A stretch of 32,685 nt of DNA, from NCBI GenBank assembly GCA_903892905.1, contig CAITKI010000025.1, positions 1 through 32,685 of the forward strand, written 5' to 3'. Position 1 is the stretch's first letter, and every line of letters starts with the position of its first letter. Shown here piece after piece: positions 1 to 7,734 of the stretch. The notes beneath the pieces are model-generated. The model was not told where the DNA came from. It saw nothing but the letters and a program-made list of their open reading frames with translations, and made no database searches. Position numbers and translations under genes: made by a program. Origin of the DNA: an uncultured Microcaldota archaeon (GTDB lineage Archaea > Micrarchaeota > Micrarchaeia > Anstonellales > Anstonellaceae).

Positions 1-1307
1 ATTACGCGCTTCTCGTGCGTGGGCTTGCCGTTGGGAAGAAGCGAGGGCATGATGCCGCCTGTGCCGCAATAGACGAGCGGCTTTCCAAGATACCTGTCGT
101 CAAAGTAAAGCGAGCCGTTCACTGTCGGGATGCCTGACGCATTGCCGCCAGCTGCCACGCCTGCGCGCACGCCTTCCAGCACGCGGCGCGGGTGGAAAAG
201 CCGCGGCGGGATTTCGCCAGAGTAGTGCGGGTCTGCAAAGCAGAAAACGTCGGTGTTGAAAATGGGGCGCGCGCCCATGCCGCAGCCAAGGATGTCCCGG
301 TTCACGCCCAAAATGCCTGTGAGCGCGCCGCCGTACGGGTCAAGCGCGGATGGCGAGTTGTGCGTCTCCACCTTCATTGCCGCGTTCCAGCCAGGCACGA
401 ACTCGAATATGCCTGCGTTGTCCGAAAACACCGAGAGCAGCCATTTCTTCTTCTTGGCAAGCCTGCTAGTGGCGCCTTTTATGTACGTCTTGAAAATCGA
501 GTCCACCACTTTCTTCTTCCTGCCGATTGTGAGCGTGATTTTCGCATTGAATATCTTGTGCTTGCAGTGCTCGGACCATGTCTGCGCAAGAACCTCAAGC
601 TCCACGTCGGTGGGCATTGGGGACAATCCTGCCTTCCTGCGCTCCTCCGCGACCGCAGGGTCCAGGTAATATGACTTTATTTTCTTCATTTCCTCAAGCG
701 AGAGCGCAAGCAGCCGCTCGCGCGAAATCTCCACCAGGCGCTTGTCAGGCACGTTGAGGTCGATTTCAATTACCTTGCCCCCGCCTAGCGCGCCCGCGCG
801 CGGGACTTCCGCCGCGAACCCCAGCACGCCAAACTCCTGCGCACTTTTCACCTCGAAGCGCTGTATGAGCTCGTTTGCCAACAGGTCGCGCGCCACTTTC
901 TCCGCCCGGGGCTTGTCCGCCTTGCCTGCGATGAGATAGTGCTTGCTGGTATAGACCGCGCCTGCAAGCTTCTTTCCCAGAAGCTCCCCTATTGCCTCGT
1001 GCGCAGTCCCGCCCACGTTGTCCTTAACGCCTGGGCGGAATGAGACTGAGATTGCAATGGTGAATTTCGGCGGGGAGAAAAGAGGCTTGTCCACTGAAAA
1101 GCATTGGTTTACAGGGTCGCAAAGAAGCTCCGCCCCGATGCGCGCAAGCTCCTCCGCGGGCAGCTCGGCGTCAATTGTGTAAACGTCCAGCACGCGCACG
1201 GACTTTGCCCCTGCCATGCCAAAGTCGGACTTTATCCTGCGGAGTACAGCATCGCCTGCAGGGTCGACAAATTCCGGTAGGTAGCCAGTTTCTATCCTGT
1301 GCGCCAT
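1..1307 (-). CDS. purL: Phosphoribosylformylglycinamidine synthase, PurSL type (partial)
   Basis: This is the N-terminal 435 residues of FGAM synthase, which makes FGAM from FGAR, ATP and glutamine-derived ammonia in purine synthesis. The reading frame leaves the window at base 1, so the C-terminal half is absent. The first ~150 residues look like the PurS-like region of PurSL fusions (RIETGYLPEF near the start, then SFRPGVKDNVGGTA). The PurL catalytic part follows with EHCKHK, KVETHNSPSALDPYGGA and a GGNASGIPTVNG stretch. ATG at 1307 is chosen because a TATA box lies about 30 bp upstream, so the mRNA is probably almost leaderless. The fused PurS explains why no separate purS gene is seen next to it. 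The family call is firm; full length cannot be judged. Confidence 0.93.
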   Translation of the reverse strand, partial: MAHRIETGYLPEFVDPAGDAVLRRIKSDFGMAGAKSVRVLDVYTIDAELPAEELARIGAELLCDPVNQCFSVDKPLFSPPKFTIAISVSFRPGVKDNVGGTAHEAIGELLGKKLAGAVYTSKHYLIAGKADKPRAEKVARDLLANELIQRFEVKSAQEFGVLGFAAEVPRAGALGGGKVIEIDLNVPDKRLVEISRERLLALSLEEMKKIKSYYLDPAVAEERRKAGLSPMPTDVELEVLAQTWSEHCKHKIFNAKITLTIGRKKKVVDSIFKTYIKGATSRLAKKKKWLLSVFSDNAGIFEFVPGWNAAMKVETHNSPSALDPYGGALTGILGVNRDILGCGMGARPIFNTDVFCFADPHYSGEIPPRLFHPRRVLEGVRAGVAAGGNASGIPTVNGSLYFDDRYLGKPLVYCGTGGIMPSLLPNGKPTHEKRV

Positions 1308-1336
1308 CTTCCCACGATAGTGCATGCGGGAGCAAC

Positions 1337-1345
1337 ATTTATAAG
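1337..1345 (-). promoter_or_regulatory. TATA box for purSL
   Basis: The minus strand reads CTTATAAAT, centred about 34 bp before the purSL ATG at 1307. This predicts a transcript start only a few bases before the start codon. The 1308-1401 gap holds nothing else I recognise. Confidence 0.55.
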
Positions 1346-1401
1346 CAGGAAGAGGATTTTGCCCGCGAAAGAACAGGGAAAAACACTAAAAACAGGGTTT
1401 T

Positions 1402-3477
1402 TTACTCATCCTTGCATAAGTAGATGCGGAGGCTCCCACCCTTGCCGGTTGCAAGGGCTTCAAAGTAGTAGCCTTTTGGCGCCGAGACAACTTTCAAATC
1501 ACCTATCATAGAAGTTTTAAGCAGATTGTTGTCGGAGAGAGGATAATCTGATGAGGAAGCAAAAAACCTGCCTGTTTTTTCCATGTAATGCGGGAAATGG
1601 TTCAGGAGCTTTGATGCTTTGTAGTGACGTGTGCCGCCTATGCCAGCAAACAAGGTGTTTCCAAACTCCTGGTTCTCGCCAAACCCTATCACGCCGCCTG
1701 CATTCCTAAGGTGGATGTTACGGTCGTTAGAGGAAAGCCATTGCCCAACTATGGCGACATATGGTTCCTCCCGGGTTGCATCCAGATTCTCCAGCCGTGC
1801 AACCGCCTCACGCGAGTCTGCCTCGAAAAATTGCCTGAACTTGAACCGCGCCTGCCCAAGAATGTCATCTACTAGGCATATCCGTTCGCCCTTGGGCTCG
1901 AGCAGCGAGAATGAGCCTTTCTTTTCCTGGATGATGCTGGACTGGACGACGTGGGCTTCTGCGCCAGGCGCGCCTTTCTTTTCGCTTGGGCAGGCTGCAA
2001 ACTCTATGCGCATATCGCGGCCAAAGATTTTTGCGGCTTCTTTCAGGCGCGCAGCAAACTCAAGGAAATTGAATTTATCGGCATGTTCCATTATGTTTGT
2101 GCTGAACTGTGAGAATACCTCGCATTCAAGACGGTAATACTCAAACATCGCTTCGCCCTTTTCAGGGAAAACTGTGCCCGCGCCGATATCGTAGCCCCGT
2201 GTCCGCTTCATTTCTTCCATGAGCTCGCCCGAGAGGCTATAGATTAGTTTTGAGCCAAACCCGCCGTGTTTTGAAGCTTCGGCGGCTTTGATGTCAACAT
2301 AGCGCGAAAAGACACCGCCTGCTTTCTCCATTGCTTTCCAATCGATGGTTTCGCCGCCGCCCCCGACCACGCCGCCAAAGCCCAGGTCAACTGCAACCAC
2401 AATCTCGCCTGCCCTGATTTCCGCCACGCCGGAAAACACGGGCGCGAATATAGGATAGTCGTTTTTTATTTCAAGCGCCCTGCCGACCGCGGGCTCGATG
2501 ATGATGCCGAAACCTTCCCCCGTAGCAGCAGTAGCACGCAAATCCCTTGCCTTTGGCGAATAATACGATGCCAGGACTTTCTTGGATGACTCCAGGACCC
2601 TCTCGAGGCTGTTTTTGCACCTGAAGCTGCCATATGCGCCCGTGCCCTCATCATCGCCTTTGGCAGACGAGCGGGCAATTGCCGGGGCAAGCAAGGAATG
2701 CTTTGCAACTGTGAAAAGCGCGAATGCTGGCTCGCGCGGTTGGGACTTGGACCATTTCAGGTATTCTGCGTCCTCGTGTGCAACAACTTCCCGCACTGAA
2801 AGAACTGCGATGAATTTGTCTCCCAACGGAATTTCCTTTTCCATTCGGATATATTTGCCTTCATCATCCTTTTCCCGCTCGGCAATCTTCCACCCATCCT
2901 TCGAATCTGCAGCTGCCCTAAGATGCCCAAATTCCTGCTGGAGCAAAGCAAGATCTGGTTCATCGACAATGTATTTGGCGGCCCGCCTGAACTTTTCAAA
3001 ATCAATTTCGCAATGTTCTATCCCGACGGAATATTTTTTCGGCAGCTTATTGAAAAGCTGTTTCGTAAGCCCTGATTCCGGGAAAGCTCCGATTTCTCTC
3101 GCAATCGCTGCCTCGAGCTCAGGTGGAAATTTCGTTTTCGGATCCAGAATTAGTTTTTCAATGTCAGAGATGGAATTGCCTTCCTCAAGCGTATTGCAGA
3201 TGCTGTTGTACCTCAGGAAATCCTCCAGCACCGATTGCGCGAGCACGAGACGCTCGCCAACATAAAGTCCCGCCTTCTTGTAGCCTTCTGCGTCGCGATT
3301 GAGCGAGCGCGCCTTGTCGCCGATTTCGCCCTCACCAATTATCCTAAGGATGCCGTCCTGCCTGACTGCGTACTTTGATACTGTTTCGCTCAGAGCTGGA
3401 GGCTGGATGAATGCGCGCACTGGCTGCGGAGTTTTATCTGACCGTTTTTGATTAGGCTGTTCTACACTCTCGGGCAT
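1402..3477 (-). CDS. PEP/pyruvate-binding (PPDK N-terminal-like) domain protein
   Basis: A 691-residue soluble protein. An early IGEGEIGDKARSL (about 47-59) resembles the N-terminal GGKGASL region of PEP synthase and pyruvate phosphate dikinase. ARSSAKGDDEGTGAYGSF (about 268-285) matches the family's VRSSAxGED...FAG signature. VFSGVAEIRAGE follows, and RIEFA then VVQSS near 493-510 matches the 'DIEWA...QSR' end of the ATP-grasp domain. The phosphohistidine swivelling domain and the C-terminal TIM barrel of true PEP synthase are not visible. The last ~180 residues (NAGGVIGFGE, GIGGTRHYKA) are unfamiliar. It could be an ATP-dependent kinase or ligase acting on an unknown substrate. Its own TATA box lies 25-30 bp upstream. 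The domain call is moderate; the function is unknown. Confidence 0.6.
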   Translation of the reverse strand: MPESVEQPNQKRSDKTPQPVRAFIQPPALSETVSKYAVRQDGILRIIGEGEIGDKARSLNRDAEGYKKAGLYVGERLVLAQSVLEDFLRYNSICNTLEEGNSISDIEKLILDPKTKFPPELEAAIAREIGAFPESGLTKQLFNKLPKKYSVGIEHCEIDFEKFRRAAKYIVDEPDLALLQQEFGHLRAAADSKDGWKIAEREKDDEGKYIRMEKEIPLGDKFIAVLSVREVVAHEDAEYLKWSKSQPREPAFALFTVAKHSLLAPAIARSSAKGDDEGTGAYGSFRCKNSLERVLESSKKVLASYYSPKARDLRATAATGEGFGIIIEPAVGRALEIKNDYPIFAPVFSGVAEIRAGEIVVAVDLGFGGVVGGGGETIDWKAMEKAGGVFSRYVDIKAAEASKHGGFGSKLIYSLSGELMEEMKRTRGYDIGAGTVFPEKGEAMFEYYRLECEVFSQFSTNIMEHADKFNFLEFAARLKEAAKIFGRDMRIEFAACPSEKKGAPGAEAHVVQSSIIQEKKGSFSLLEPKGERICLVDDILGQARFKFRQFFEADSREAVARLENLDATREEPYVAIVGQWLSSNDRNIHLRNAGGVIGFGENQEFGNTLFAGIGGTRHYKASKLLNHFPHYMEKTGRFFASSSDYPLSDNNLLKTSMIGDLKVVSAPKGYYFEALATGKGGSLRIYLCKDE

Positions 3478-3500
3478 GATAGAGAAAGTATATGTAATAG

Positions 3501-3512
3501 TTTATAAATAAA
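3501..3512 (-). promoter_or_regulatory. TATA box for the PEP-binding-domain gene
   Basis: The minus strand reads TTTATTTATAAA, about 25-30 bp before the ATG at 3477. This fits a leaderless or nearly leaderless message and separates this gene from the one upstream. Confidence 0.6.
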
Positions 3513-3539
3513 TGTGGTAATTCTCAGGGGATGCGTACC

Positions 3540-4619
3540 TCAGAACAAGTACCCGCTCGCATCTTCCGCAAGCCCCACTCCGCCACCCAAATCTTCCAAC
3601 GTGTATTCGCGCGCGCCATCTTTGAATGCAAAAGCCTTCACGCGCACCAGGAACTCGTCGTATTGGAAAACGGTCTTCTGCTTCATGATGAAAGGCTGGA
3701 CTGAATATGATTCCAGTGCTGCCACGAGATTCTTGTTTGTGAGCAGCCACACGCGCTTCTCGCCTTCCAGCCAGGTTTTCAGCTTCAGCCCGCGAAGCTT
3801 CACGCGCCTGCCTGCAAGCTCGATATAGGCGTTCGAAGCGATGTGAAGCCCTGCCTTGTCGCCCAAGGGCTTTCCAGTGAAAAAGTCCAGCGAGTCGCCG
3901 TTGCCAAATTCAAGGCGCACCCAGTTCCAAGGCGCTAAAGGCATTGCCGCAACCACTTTCTGAAGGTATGCCTTGCCCTTCATGGGCTTGCCCTCCAATG
4001 TGCCCTCAAACTCGAAATAGTAGTTTATCATCACCGTGCCAAAGCTCGGGGCAAACGGGTTTTCAAGTATGTTCACCATCTCATAGGGGTGCCCCTTGCA
4101 TGGATGCGATGCGTGCGCGTAGAAAATCCTCTTGCCGCCTTTCTCAAGCGAAATGTCAAAGTGCGGGTACTTGCCTGTTATCGAGATTTTCCCGTCCCCT
4201 TTCTCCGCAATTATGCTGTTGCGCTCGCCCTTTTTCAGCCGCACGTTGGTGGTGGTGTCGAATATCACCTGCTTGCCCTTTTTCGAGTGAAGCCAGCACA
4301 CGGCAGCGCACACCACGCCCTGCTGCTCGTCAGATTCAGGCACGGATGCCGTGTTCACGCGCACAGGGTCCACTGACCTTCCGAATGTGAAGATTACCTG
4401 CTCCTCGCGCGGAGGGGAGCAGAAATGCAAAAACCAGTATTCCTTGCCCATGGACGGCAAATCCTCTATCTCGAAGAAAAGCTCGTCTGGCGTAGGGTAT
4501 TTCCTTGACTTGAAAAGCCTGTAGAACTCGGAAAGCTTGTTGTTAAGCTCGTTGGTTTTCTTCTTCCACTCAGGCGCGAACTTGAAATTGCGCCACTTGG
4601 AAAATGTTCGGAGAGGCAT
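3540..4619 (-). CDS. Hypothetical protein, possible lipocalin-like (CrtC/AttH) fold
   Basis: A protein of 359 residues if translation starts at MPLRTFSKW. An upstream ATG at 4670 in the same frame would place the TATA-like TTAATTAAAG (4646-4655) inside the coding region, so I prefer 4619. The protein is rich in beta-strand-like segments. The segment with GKPMKGKAYLQK then PWNWVRLEFGNGDSLDFF resembles the 'G.aW.d..wG...W.W....L.dG..l' pattern of carotenoid hydratase/AttH lipocalin-like proteins. No signal peptide or transmembrane segment is visible from the chosen start. No pathway partner lies next to it. Fold and function are tentative; the reading frame itself looks real (long, codon use like its neighbours). 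Confidence 0.6.
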   Translation of the reverse strand: MPLRTFSKWRNFKFAPEWKKKTNELNNKLSEFYRLFKSRKYPTPDELFFEIEDLPSMGKEYWFLHFCSPPREEQVIFTFGRSVDPVRVNTASVPESDEQQGVVCAAVCWLHSKKGKQVIFDTTTNVRLKKGERNSIIAEKGDGKISITGKYPHFDISLEKGGKRIFYAHASHPCKGHPYEMVNILENPFAPSFGTVMINYYFEFEGTLEGKPMKGKAYLQKVVAAMPLAPWNWVRLEFGNGDSLDFFTGKPLGDKAGLHIASNAYIELAGRRVKLRGLKLKTWLEGEKRVWLLTNKNLVAALESYSVQPFIMKQKTVFQYDEFLVRVKAFAFKDGAREYTLEDLGGGVGLAEDASGYLF

Positions 4620-4645
4620 GGCAATCAAAGCAGCTTCAGCGGCAA

Positions 4646-4655
4646 CTTTAATTAA
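4646..4655. promoter_or_regulatory. AT-rich TATA element, possibly the original tRNA-Pro promoter
   Basis: TTTAATTAAC lies about 30 bp upstream of the tRNA-Pro fragment starting at 4682 (plus) and about 30 bp upstream of the ATG at 4619 (minus). It is near-palindromic and could serve both directions. The plus-strand spacing is what a tRNA gene starting at 4682 would need. Confidence 0.4.
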
Positions 4656-4681
4656 CGTTTGGCACCCCACTAACCATCATC

Positions 4682-4700
4682 GGGGGAATGGGCTAACCTG
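4682..4700 (+). repeat. 19-nt copy of the 5' end of tRNA-Pro (possible attachment site)
   Basis: GGGGGAATGGGCTAACCTG is identical to the first 19 nt of the intact tRNA-Pro gene at 5464. The flank is also similar (ATCATC here, ATCAT there). The sequence diverges right after the 19 nt, and the rest of a tRNA is absent. The two copies are direct repeats 782 bp apart and enclose an AT-rich segment with one lipoprotein gene. They may be att sites of a small integrated element or the remains of a tRNA duplication. 4701-4778 holds nothing further that I recognise. Confidence 0.75.
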
Positions 4701-4778
4701 CAACAGACTGAAGCGGGGGCACCGAGATGCGAGCAAGCAGTTTCATCTTGTTCTTTCGCCCTTCCATCCAGTGCGATT

Positions 4779-5273
4779 TCATGCTGGCAGCGAAGCAGGC
4801 TCCAACGTTTTGATTCCGCCACAGCCATGAATCATAAGCTCTCCTCCGATTTCTTTCAGGTAAAGTCTTTTTTTACCCGTATCCATAGTTGGCGAATCCT
4901 CTACGCCTTGGCACATCCCAGCAATGCATCCGCCATCAGTAACTATCTGGATTTTATCGTATGTGAGCGGTTTGCCTTTGACATATTTCTCAATTGTGAA
5001 ATCTGAATAGGTATAAATATTTCTTCCTTCGCTCCCTTTATTTTCAACCCATTTAGACTCGGTGGAGGTTATTTCCCCTTCAACAATATAATCAGAGGTA
5101 TTTTCGATATAAGACGGGTCGTTACATTGTGCACTAAGCATGGACGACCCACCTGATTGCTTTACGATTACACGACCTTCAGATGACGGAATGCTCGTCA
5201 TTGCGCAGCCTGCAAGAATGAGTACAAACGCAGCAAACACTATTGCAAATATTGCGATATGCCCTTTTGCCAT
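4779..5273 (-). CDS. Putative lipoprotein of unknown function
   Basis: A 164-residue protein with an N-terminal hydrophobic signal segment ending in a lipobox-like LILAGC (Cys near residue 23), so probably anchored outside the membrane by a lipid. The mature part contains DYIVEGEITSTESKW...IYTYSDFTIEKYVKG...GGCIAG, a pattern seen in many uncharacterised secreted proteins (a GTV...S.W....IYTYV.F.VE..LKG layout). Four or more cysteines in the mature part could form disulfides. AGGTG 7-8 nt before the ATG supports the start. The DNA is AT-richer than both neighbours, and the gene sits alone between the two tRNA-Pro repeats, which suggests transfer. No function can be assigned. Confidence 0.75.
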   Translation of the reverse strand: MAKGHIAIFAIVFAAFVLILAGCAMTSIPSSEGRVIVKQSGGSSMLSAQCNDPSYIENTSDYIVEGEITSTESKWVENKGSEGRNIYTYSDFTIEKYVKGKPLTYDKIQIVTDGGCIAGMCQGVEDSPTMDTGKKRLYLKEIGGELMIHGCGGIKTLEPASLPA

Positions 5274-5306
5274 TCAAAACACCTGTTATAAATAGGAATC
5301 CGGCTG

Positions 5307-5315
5307 CATTTAAAG
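5307..5315 (-). promoter_or_regulatory. TATA-like box for the lipoprotein gene
   Basis: The minus strand reads CTTTAAATG about 38 bp before the ATG at 5273, leaving a short leader that includes the AGGTG ribosome-binding site. The closer CTATTTATAAC (5286-5296) is too near the ATG to be its TATA box. The remaining 5316-5463 stretch shows no gene I can support. Confidence 0.4.
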
Positions 5316-5463
5316 CGTTAGCTTTTTGTTCGGCAAGCCGCCCCTCGCCAACGCGCCCACCCGATAGCTTTTTATCGTGTTTGAGAATAAGCTCGATGCT
5401 GGTTGGCAACGTTAGGATTGGCGAGAAAAAACTGGCACGTCATAACCTGATACGATCTATCAT

Positions 5464-5536
5464 GGGGGAATGGGCTAACCTGGTATGCTACTAGGTTTGG
5501 GACCTAGTGATTCGAGTTCAAATCTCGATTCCCCCA
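5464..5536 (+). tRNA. tRNA-Pro (anticodon TGG)
   Basis: The 73 nt fold as a standard cloverleaf. The acceptor stem pairs GGGGGAA with TTCCCCC, with discriminator A. The D-arm loop is AACCTGGTA. The anticodon stem is CTAGG/CCTAG with loop TTTGGGA (anticodon TGG). The T-stem is TCGAG/CTCGA with loop TTCAAAT. CCA is not encoded. No strong TATA element lies 25-35 bp upstream, unlike the fragment copy at 4682. The dihydrouridine synthase gene starts 32 bp downstream on the same strand. Confidence 0.93.
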
Positions 5537-5568
5537 CTTCATCATCATATCTCGTTTTAGGTGCAAAC

Positions 5569-6534
5569 ATGAAATATGGAAACTCGGAATTGCGCGGCAA
5601 ATTTGTGCTTGGCCCTATGGCAGCCTACACTGACATTGCATTCAGACTTCTTTGCCGGCGCGCGGGCGCGGCAATGTGCTTCACTGAGTTTGCAAATGCA
5701 GAGGCGATAAACCGCGGCGGGAAAAACACCGACGCTCTTTTGCAGACGTGCAAGGAGGAAATGCCTGTAGGCATCCAGATATTCGGCGCGACGCCCGAGG
5801 CAATGGGAAAATCTGCTGCAGCAATAAGCGCGCGCGTGCAGGATGGGGAGCTGTTCGCTTCCTGCATTGACATCAACTTTGGCTGCCCTGCAGGAAGCGT
5901 CATCCGCGCGGGCGCAGGAAGCGCGCTTCTGAAAAGCCCGGAGAAGATGCACGCGATTGCAGAGGCGTGCGTGAAGCATTCCAGCCTGCCTGTGACTGCA
6001 AAAATACGCGCGGGCTGGAGAAACGACAGTGCGGTGGAGCTTGCGAAAATGCTGGAGAGCGCAGGAGTGGCAGGCATCACAGTGCACTGGAGGACGGCAA
6101 CAGAGGGAAGAAAAAGGCAGGCCGGCTGGGAGATGCTGAGAGAAGTGAAAGAGGCAGTGGGCATTCCCTTGATTGGCAATGGCGGCGCCTCCACGCCTGA
6201 AAAGGCAGTGCGCTTCCTGAATGAAACCGGCTGCGATGCTGTGATGATTTCATCCGCTGCGCTTGGCAACCCTCACATTTTCACGCAGGCAAACGATTTG
6301 CTTGAGAAAGGGAAATACAGAGAAACGCTGTGGGGGGAAAAGCGCGCGTCGTTTTTGGAATATGCATCGCTTGCCCAGAAGCATGGGGTTGCAACGCCAA
6401 AGAGATTGCGCGCGCAGGCAATCGAGTGGGTGACTGGCTTCAACGGGGTAAAAGAGGCAAGGAAAAGGCTCAACTCCGCGAAAACAGAGGAAGCCGTGAC
6501 GGGAATAATCAGCTCTTTTACGCCTAACCAGTGA
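5569..6534 (+). CDS. dus: tRNA-dihydrouridine synthase
   Basis: A flavoenzyme that reduces uridines in tRNA D-loops. At 321 residues it is normal for the family. The N-terminal TIM barrel begins LGPMAAYTDIAFRLLCRRAGA. The catalytic-loop motif DINFGCPAGSVIRAGAGSAL carries the conserved Cys that protonates the base. KIRAGW and ITVHWRTATEG follow, then the FMN-phosphate site LIGNGGA and DAVMISSAALGNPHIF. An in-frame start at 5485 would overlap the tRNA gene. ATG 5569 has AGGTG five bases upstream and begins where homologues begin. Location just behind a tRNA gene fits its role, though co-transcription is only inferred. Confidence 0.92.
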   Translation: MKYGNSELRGKFVLGPMAAYTDIAFRLLCRRAGAAMCFTEFANAEAINRGGKNTDALLQTCKEEMPVGIQIFGATPEAMGKSAAAISARVQDGELFASCIDINFGCPAGSVIRAGAGSALLKSPEKMHAIAEACVKHSSLPVTAKIRAGWRNDSAVELAKMLESAGVAGITVHWRTATEGRKRQAGWEMLREVKEAVGIPLIGNGGASTPEKAVRFLNETGCDAVMISSAALGNPHIFTQANDLLEKGKYRETLWGEKRASFLEYASLAQKHGVATPKRLRAQAIEWVTGFNGVKEARKRLNSAKTEEAVTGIISSFTPNQ

Positions 6535-6570
6535 TGCTATTAATAAAAATCCTCGCAAGGGAGAATTTTC

Positions 6571-7251
6571 ATGGAACTATTGCTTGAAAGGGTGGAAGAG
6601 GAGGGCGGGGACGTGCGCAGCCTTTACTTTGGCGGCAGCGTGCCCCCTTACAAGCCAGGCAACTTCTTCAGGCTGCACCTCAAGAACAGCGAGGGCAAAA
6701 AGATGTTCCGCCCATATTCAGCGGCATCGCATCCATCAGAGCAGAAGCTCCGCTTCAGTGTCAAGAAAAACGGCATGTTTTCCGGCATGGTCTTCGATCT
6801 TCGCGAGGGCGACAGGGTGGAAATCGACGGGCCGTACGGGATTTTCACGCTGGGCGCCAATGACGGCCAGCGCGTCTTTGTTGCAGGAGGAGTAGGCATC
6901 ACGCCGCTTCGCAGCATGATACTGCAGACGCTTTCCGAAGGAAACCCTGCGGTGCTTTTCCATTCTGCGCGCACGCTTGAAGGCATAATCTGCAACGACG
7001 AGATGAAGCTCCTTGCCCTGCAAAAGCCGGGCTTCAGGTACTTTCCGGCAGTCACGCGCGAGCAGATGCCGCAAGGGTGGGCAGGCATACGAGGCAGGAT
7101 TACCCCGGATGAAATAAAGGCAAGGCTGGGCGGACTTGAGGGGAAAACATTCTACATCTGCGGCCCGCCCGAGATGGTGGAGGGCATGGCAAAGGGACTG
7201 CTGGACTCCGGCGTGAAAAAGGAGCATGTAAAGAAGGAAGAGTGGGGCTAG
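6571..7251 (+). CDS. FAD/NAD(P)-binding oxidoreductase (ferredoxin reductase family)
   Basis: A 226-residue protein with the two-domain layout of ferredoxin-NAD(P)+ reductases. FRPYSAASHP near 50 is the RxYS FAD-binding motif. GDRVEIDGPYGIF (about 80-92) is the GPYG loop. FVAGGVGITPLRSM (about 99-112) is the NAD(P)-binding turn. FYICGPPEMVEGM (about 192-204) is the C-terminal nucleotide motif. It ends EEWG without the cysteine-rich [2Fe-2S] tail of PyrK, so it is not a standard dihydroorotate dehydrogenase partner. GGGAG precedes the ATG and a weak TTAATAAA lies about 30 bp upstream. The electron partner is unknown. Confidence 0.85.
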   Translation: MELLLERVEEEGGDVRSLYFGGSVPPYKPGNFFRLHLKNSEGKKMFRPYSAASHPSEQKLRFSVKKNGMFSGMVFDLREGDRVEIDGPYGIFTLGANDGQRVFVAGGVGITPLRSMILQTLSEGNPAVLFHSARTLEGIICNDEMKLLALQKPGFRYFPAVTREQMPQGWAGIRGRITPDEIKARLGGLEGKTFYICGPPEMVEGMAKGLLDSGVKKEHVKKEEWG

Positions 7252-7290
7252 AACATTATAGCCTAGCTGGCAGAAGAGCGGGCTAGCCAA

Positions 7291-7725
7291 TCAGCTGGGT
7301 CTTTTTCTCACAAGAACAAGCGTCTCGCCCATCCTTTTTTCGAAAAAGCCTAGCGAGAGATAGAGCTTGGATGCCGTGTTGAGCGCGCGCACCTTGAGGT
7401 AAGTAACGCGCGCACCGTGCTTGTCCGCATATGCAAGCGCCTCGCGCATCAATGCTGTGCCAAAGCCATGCTCGCGGTAGTGCGCAAGCACGCCAAGTCC
7501 GGATATGTAGCAGCGGTCGTCGCGCATGCGCAGGTGGCAGAAGCCAATGGGCATGCCGCTTCTCTCCGCTATGAAAAAAACGTCGTAAGGAAGGTTGCGC
7601 AGTTTCGCGTTGGGGAATAGGACCAGCACCATTTCCTCAATGGCTGGCATGTCCGCCTTCCTTGCGCGCCTGATGGAGAATATTGTCGCGCCATTCGCTG
7701 TTTCAACTTCTTTTTCCAAAGCCAA
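7291..7725 (-). CDS. GNAT-family N-acetyltransferase
   Basis: A 144-residue single GNAT domain. ISGLGVLAHYREHGFGTALM (about 93-112) is the acetyl-CoA pyrophosphate-binding motif A (R-x-x-G-x-G/A). LKVRALNTASKLYLSLGF is motif B with the typical N...A..LY...GF pattern. It resembles RimI-type enzymes that acetylate protein N-termini, but the substrate cannot be read from sequence. It starts 9 bp after the metallophosphoesterase gene, so it is the last gene of a nop5-phosphoesterase-acetyltransferase operon, and it converges on the flavin reductase gene. Confidence 0.88.
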   Translation of the reverse strand: MALEKEVETANGATIFSIRRARKADMPAIEEMVLVLFPNAKLRNLPYDVFFIAERSGMPIGFCHLRMRDDRCYISGLGVLAHYREHGFGTALMREALAYADKHGARVTYLKVRALNTASKLYLSLGFFEKRMGETLVLVRKRPS

Positions 7726-7734
7726 GGAACCACG

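Noticed and set aside
4682-4700. 5' half of a split tRNA (as in Nanoarchaeum)
   Set aside because: The complete tRNA-Pro at 5464 needs no partner half, and the fragment is followed by neither a D-arm remainder nor a pairing linker.
5485-5568. N-terminal extension of the dihydrouridine synthase
   Set aside because: This part of the frame reads through the tRNA-Pro gene. Family alignments start at ATG 5569, which has a good ribosome-binding site.
6571-7251. PyrK, the electron-transfer subunit of dihydroorotate dehydrogenase
   Set aside because: The cysteine-rich [2Fe-2S] tail is absent and no pyrD is adjacent.
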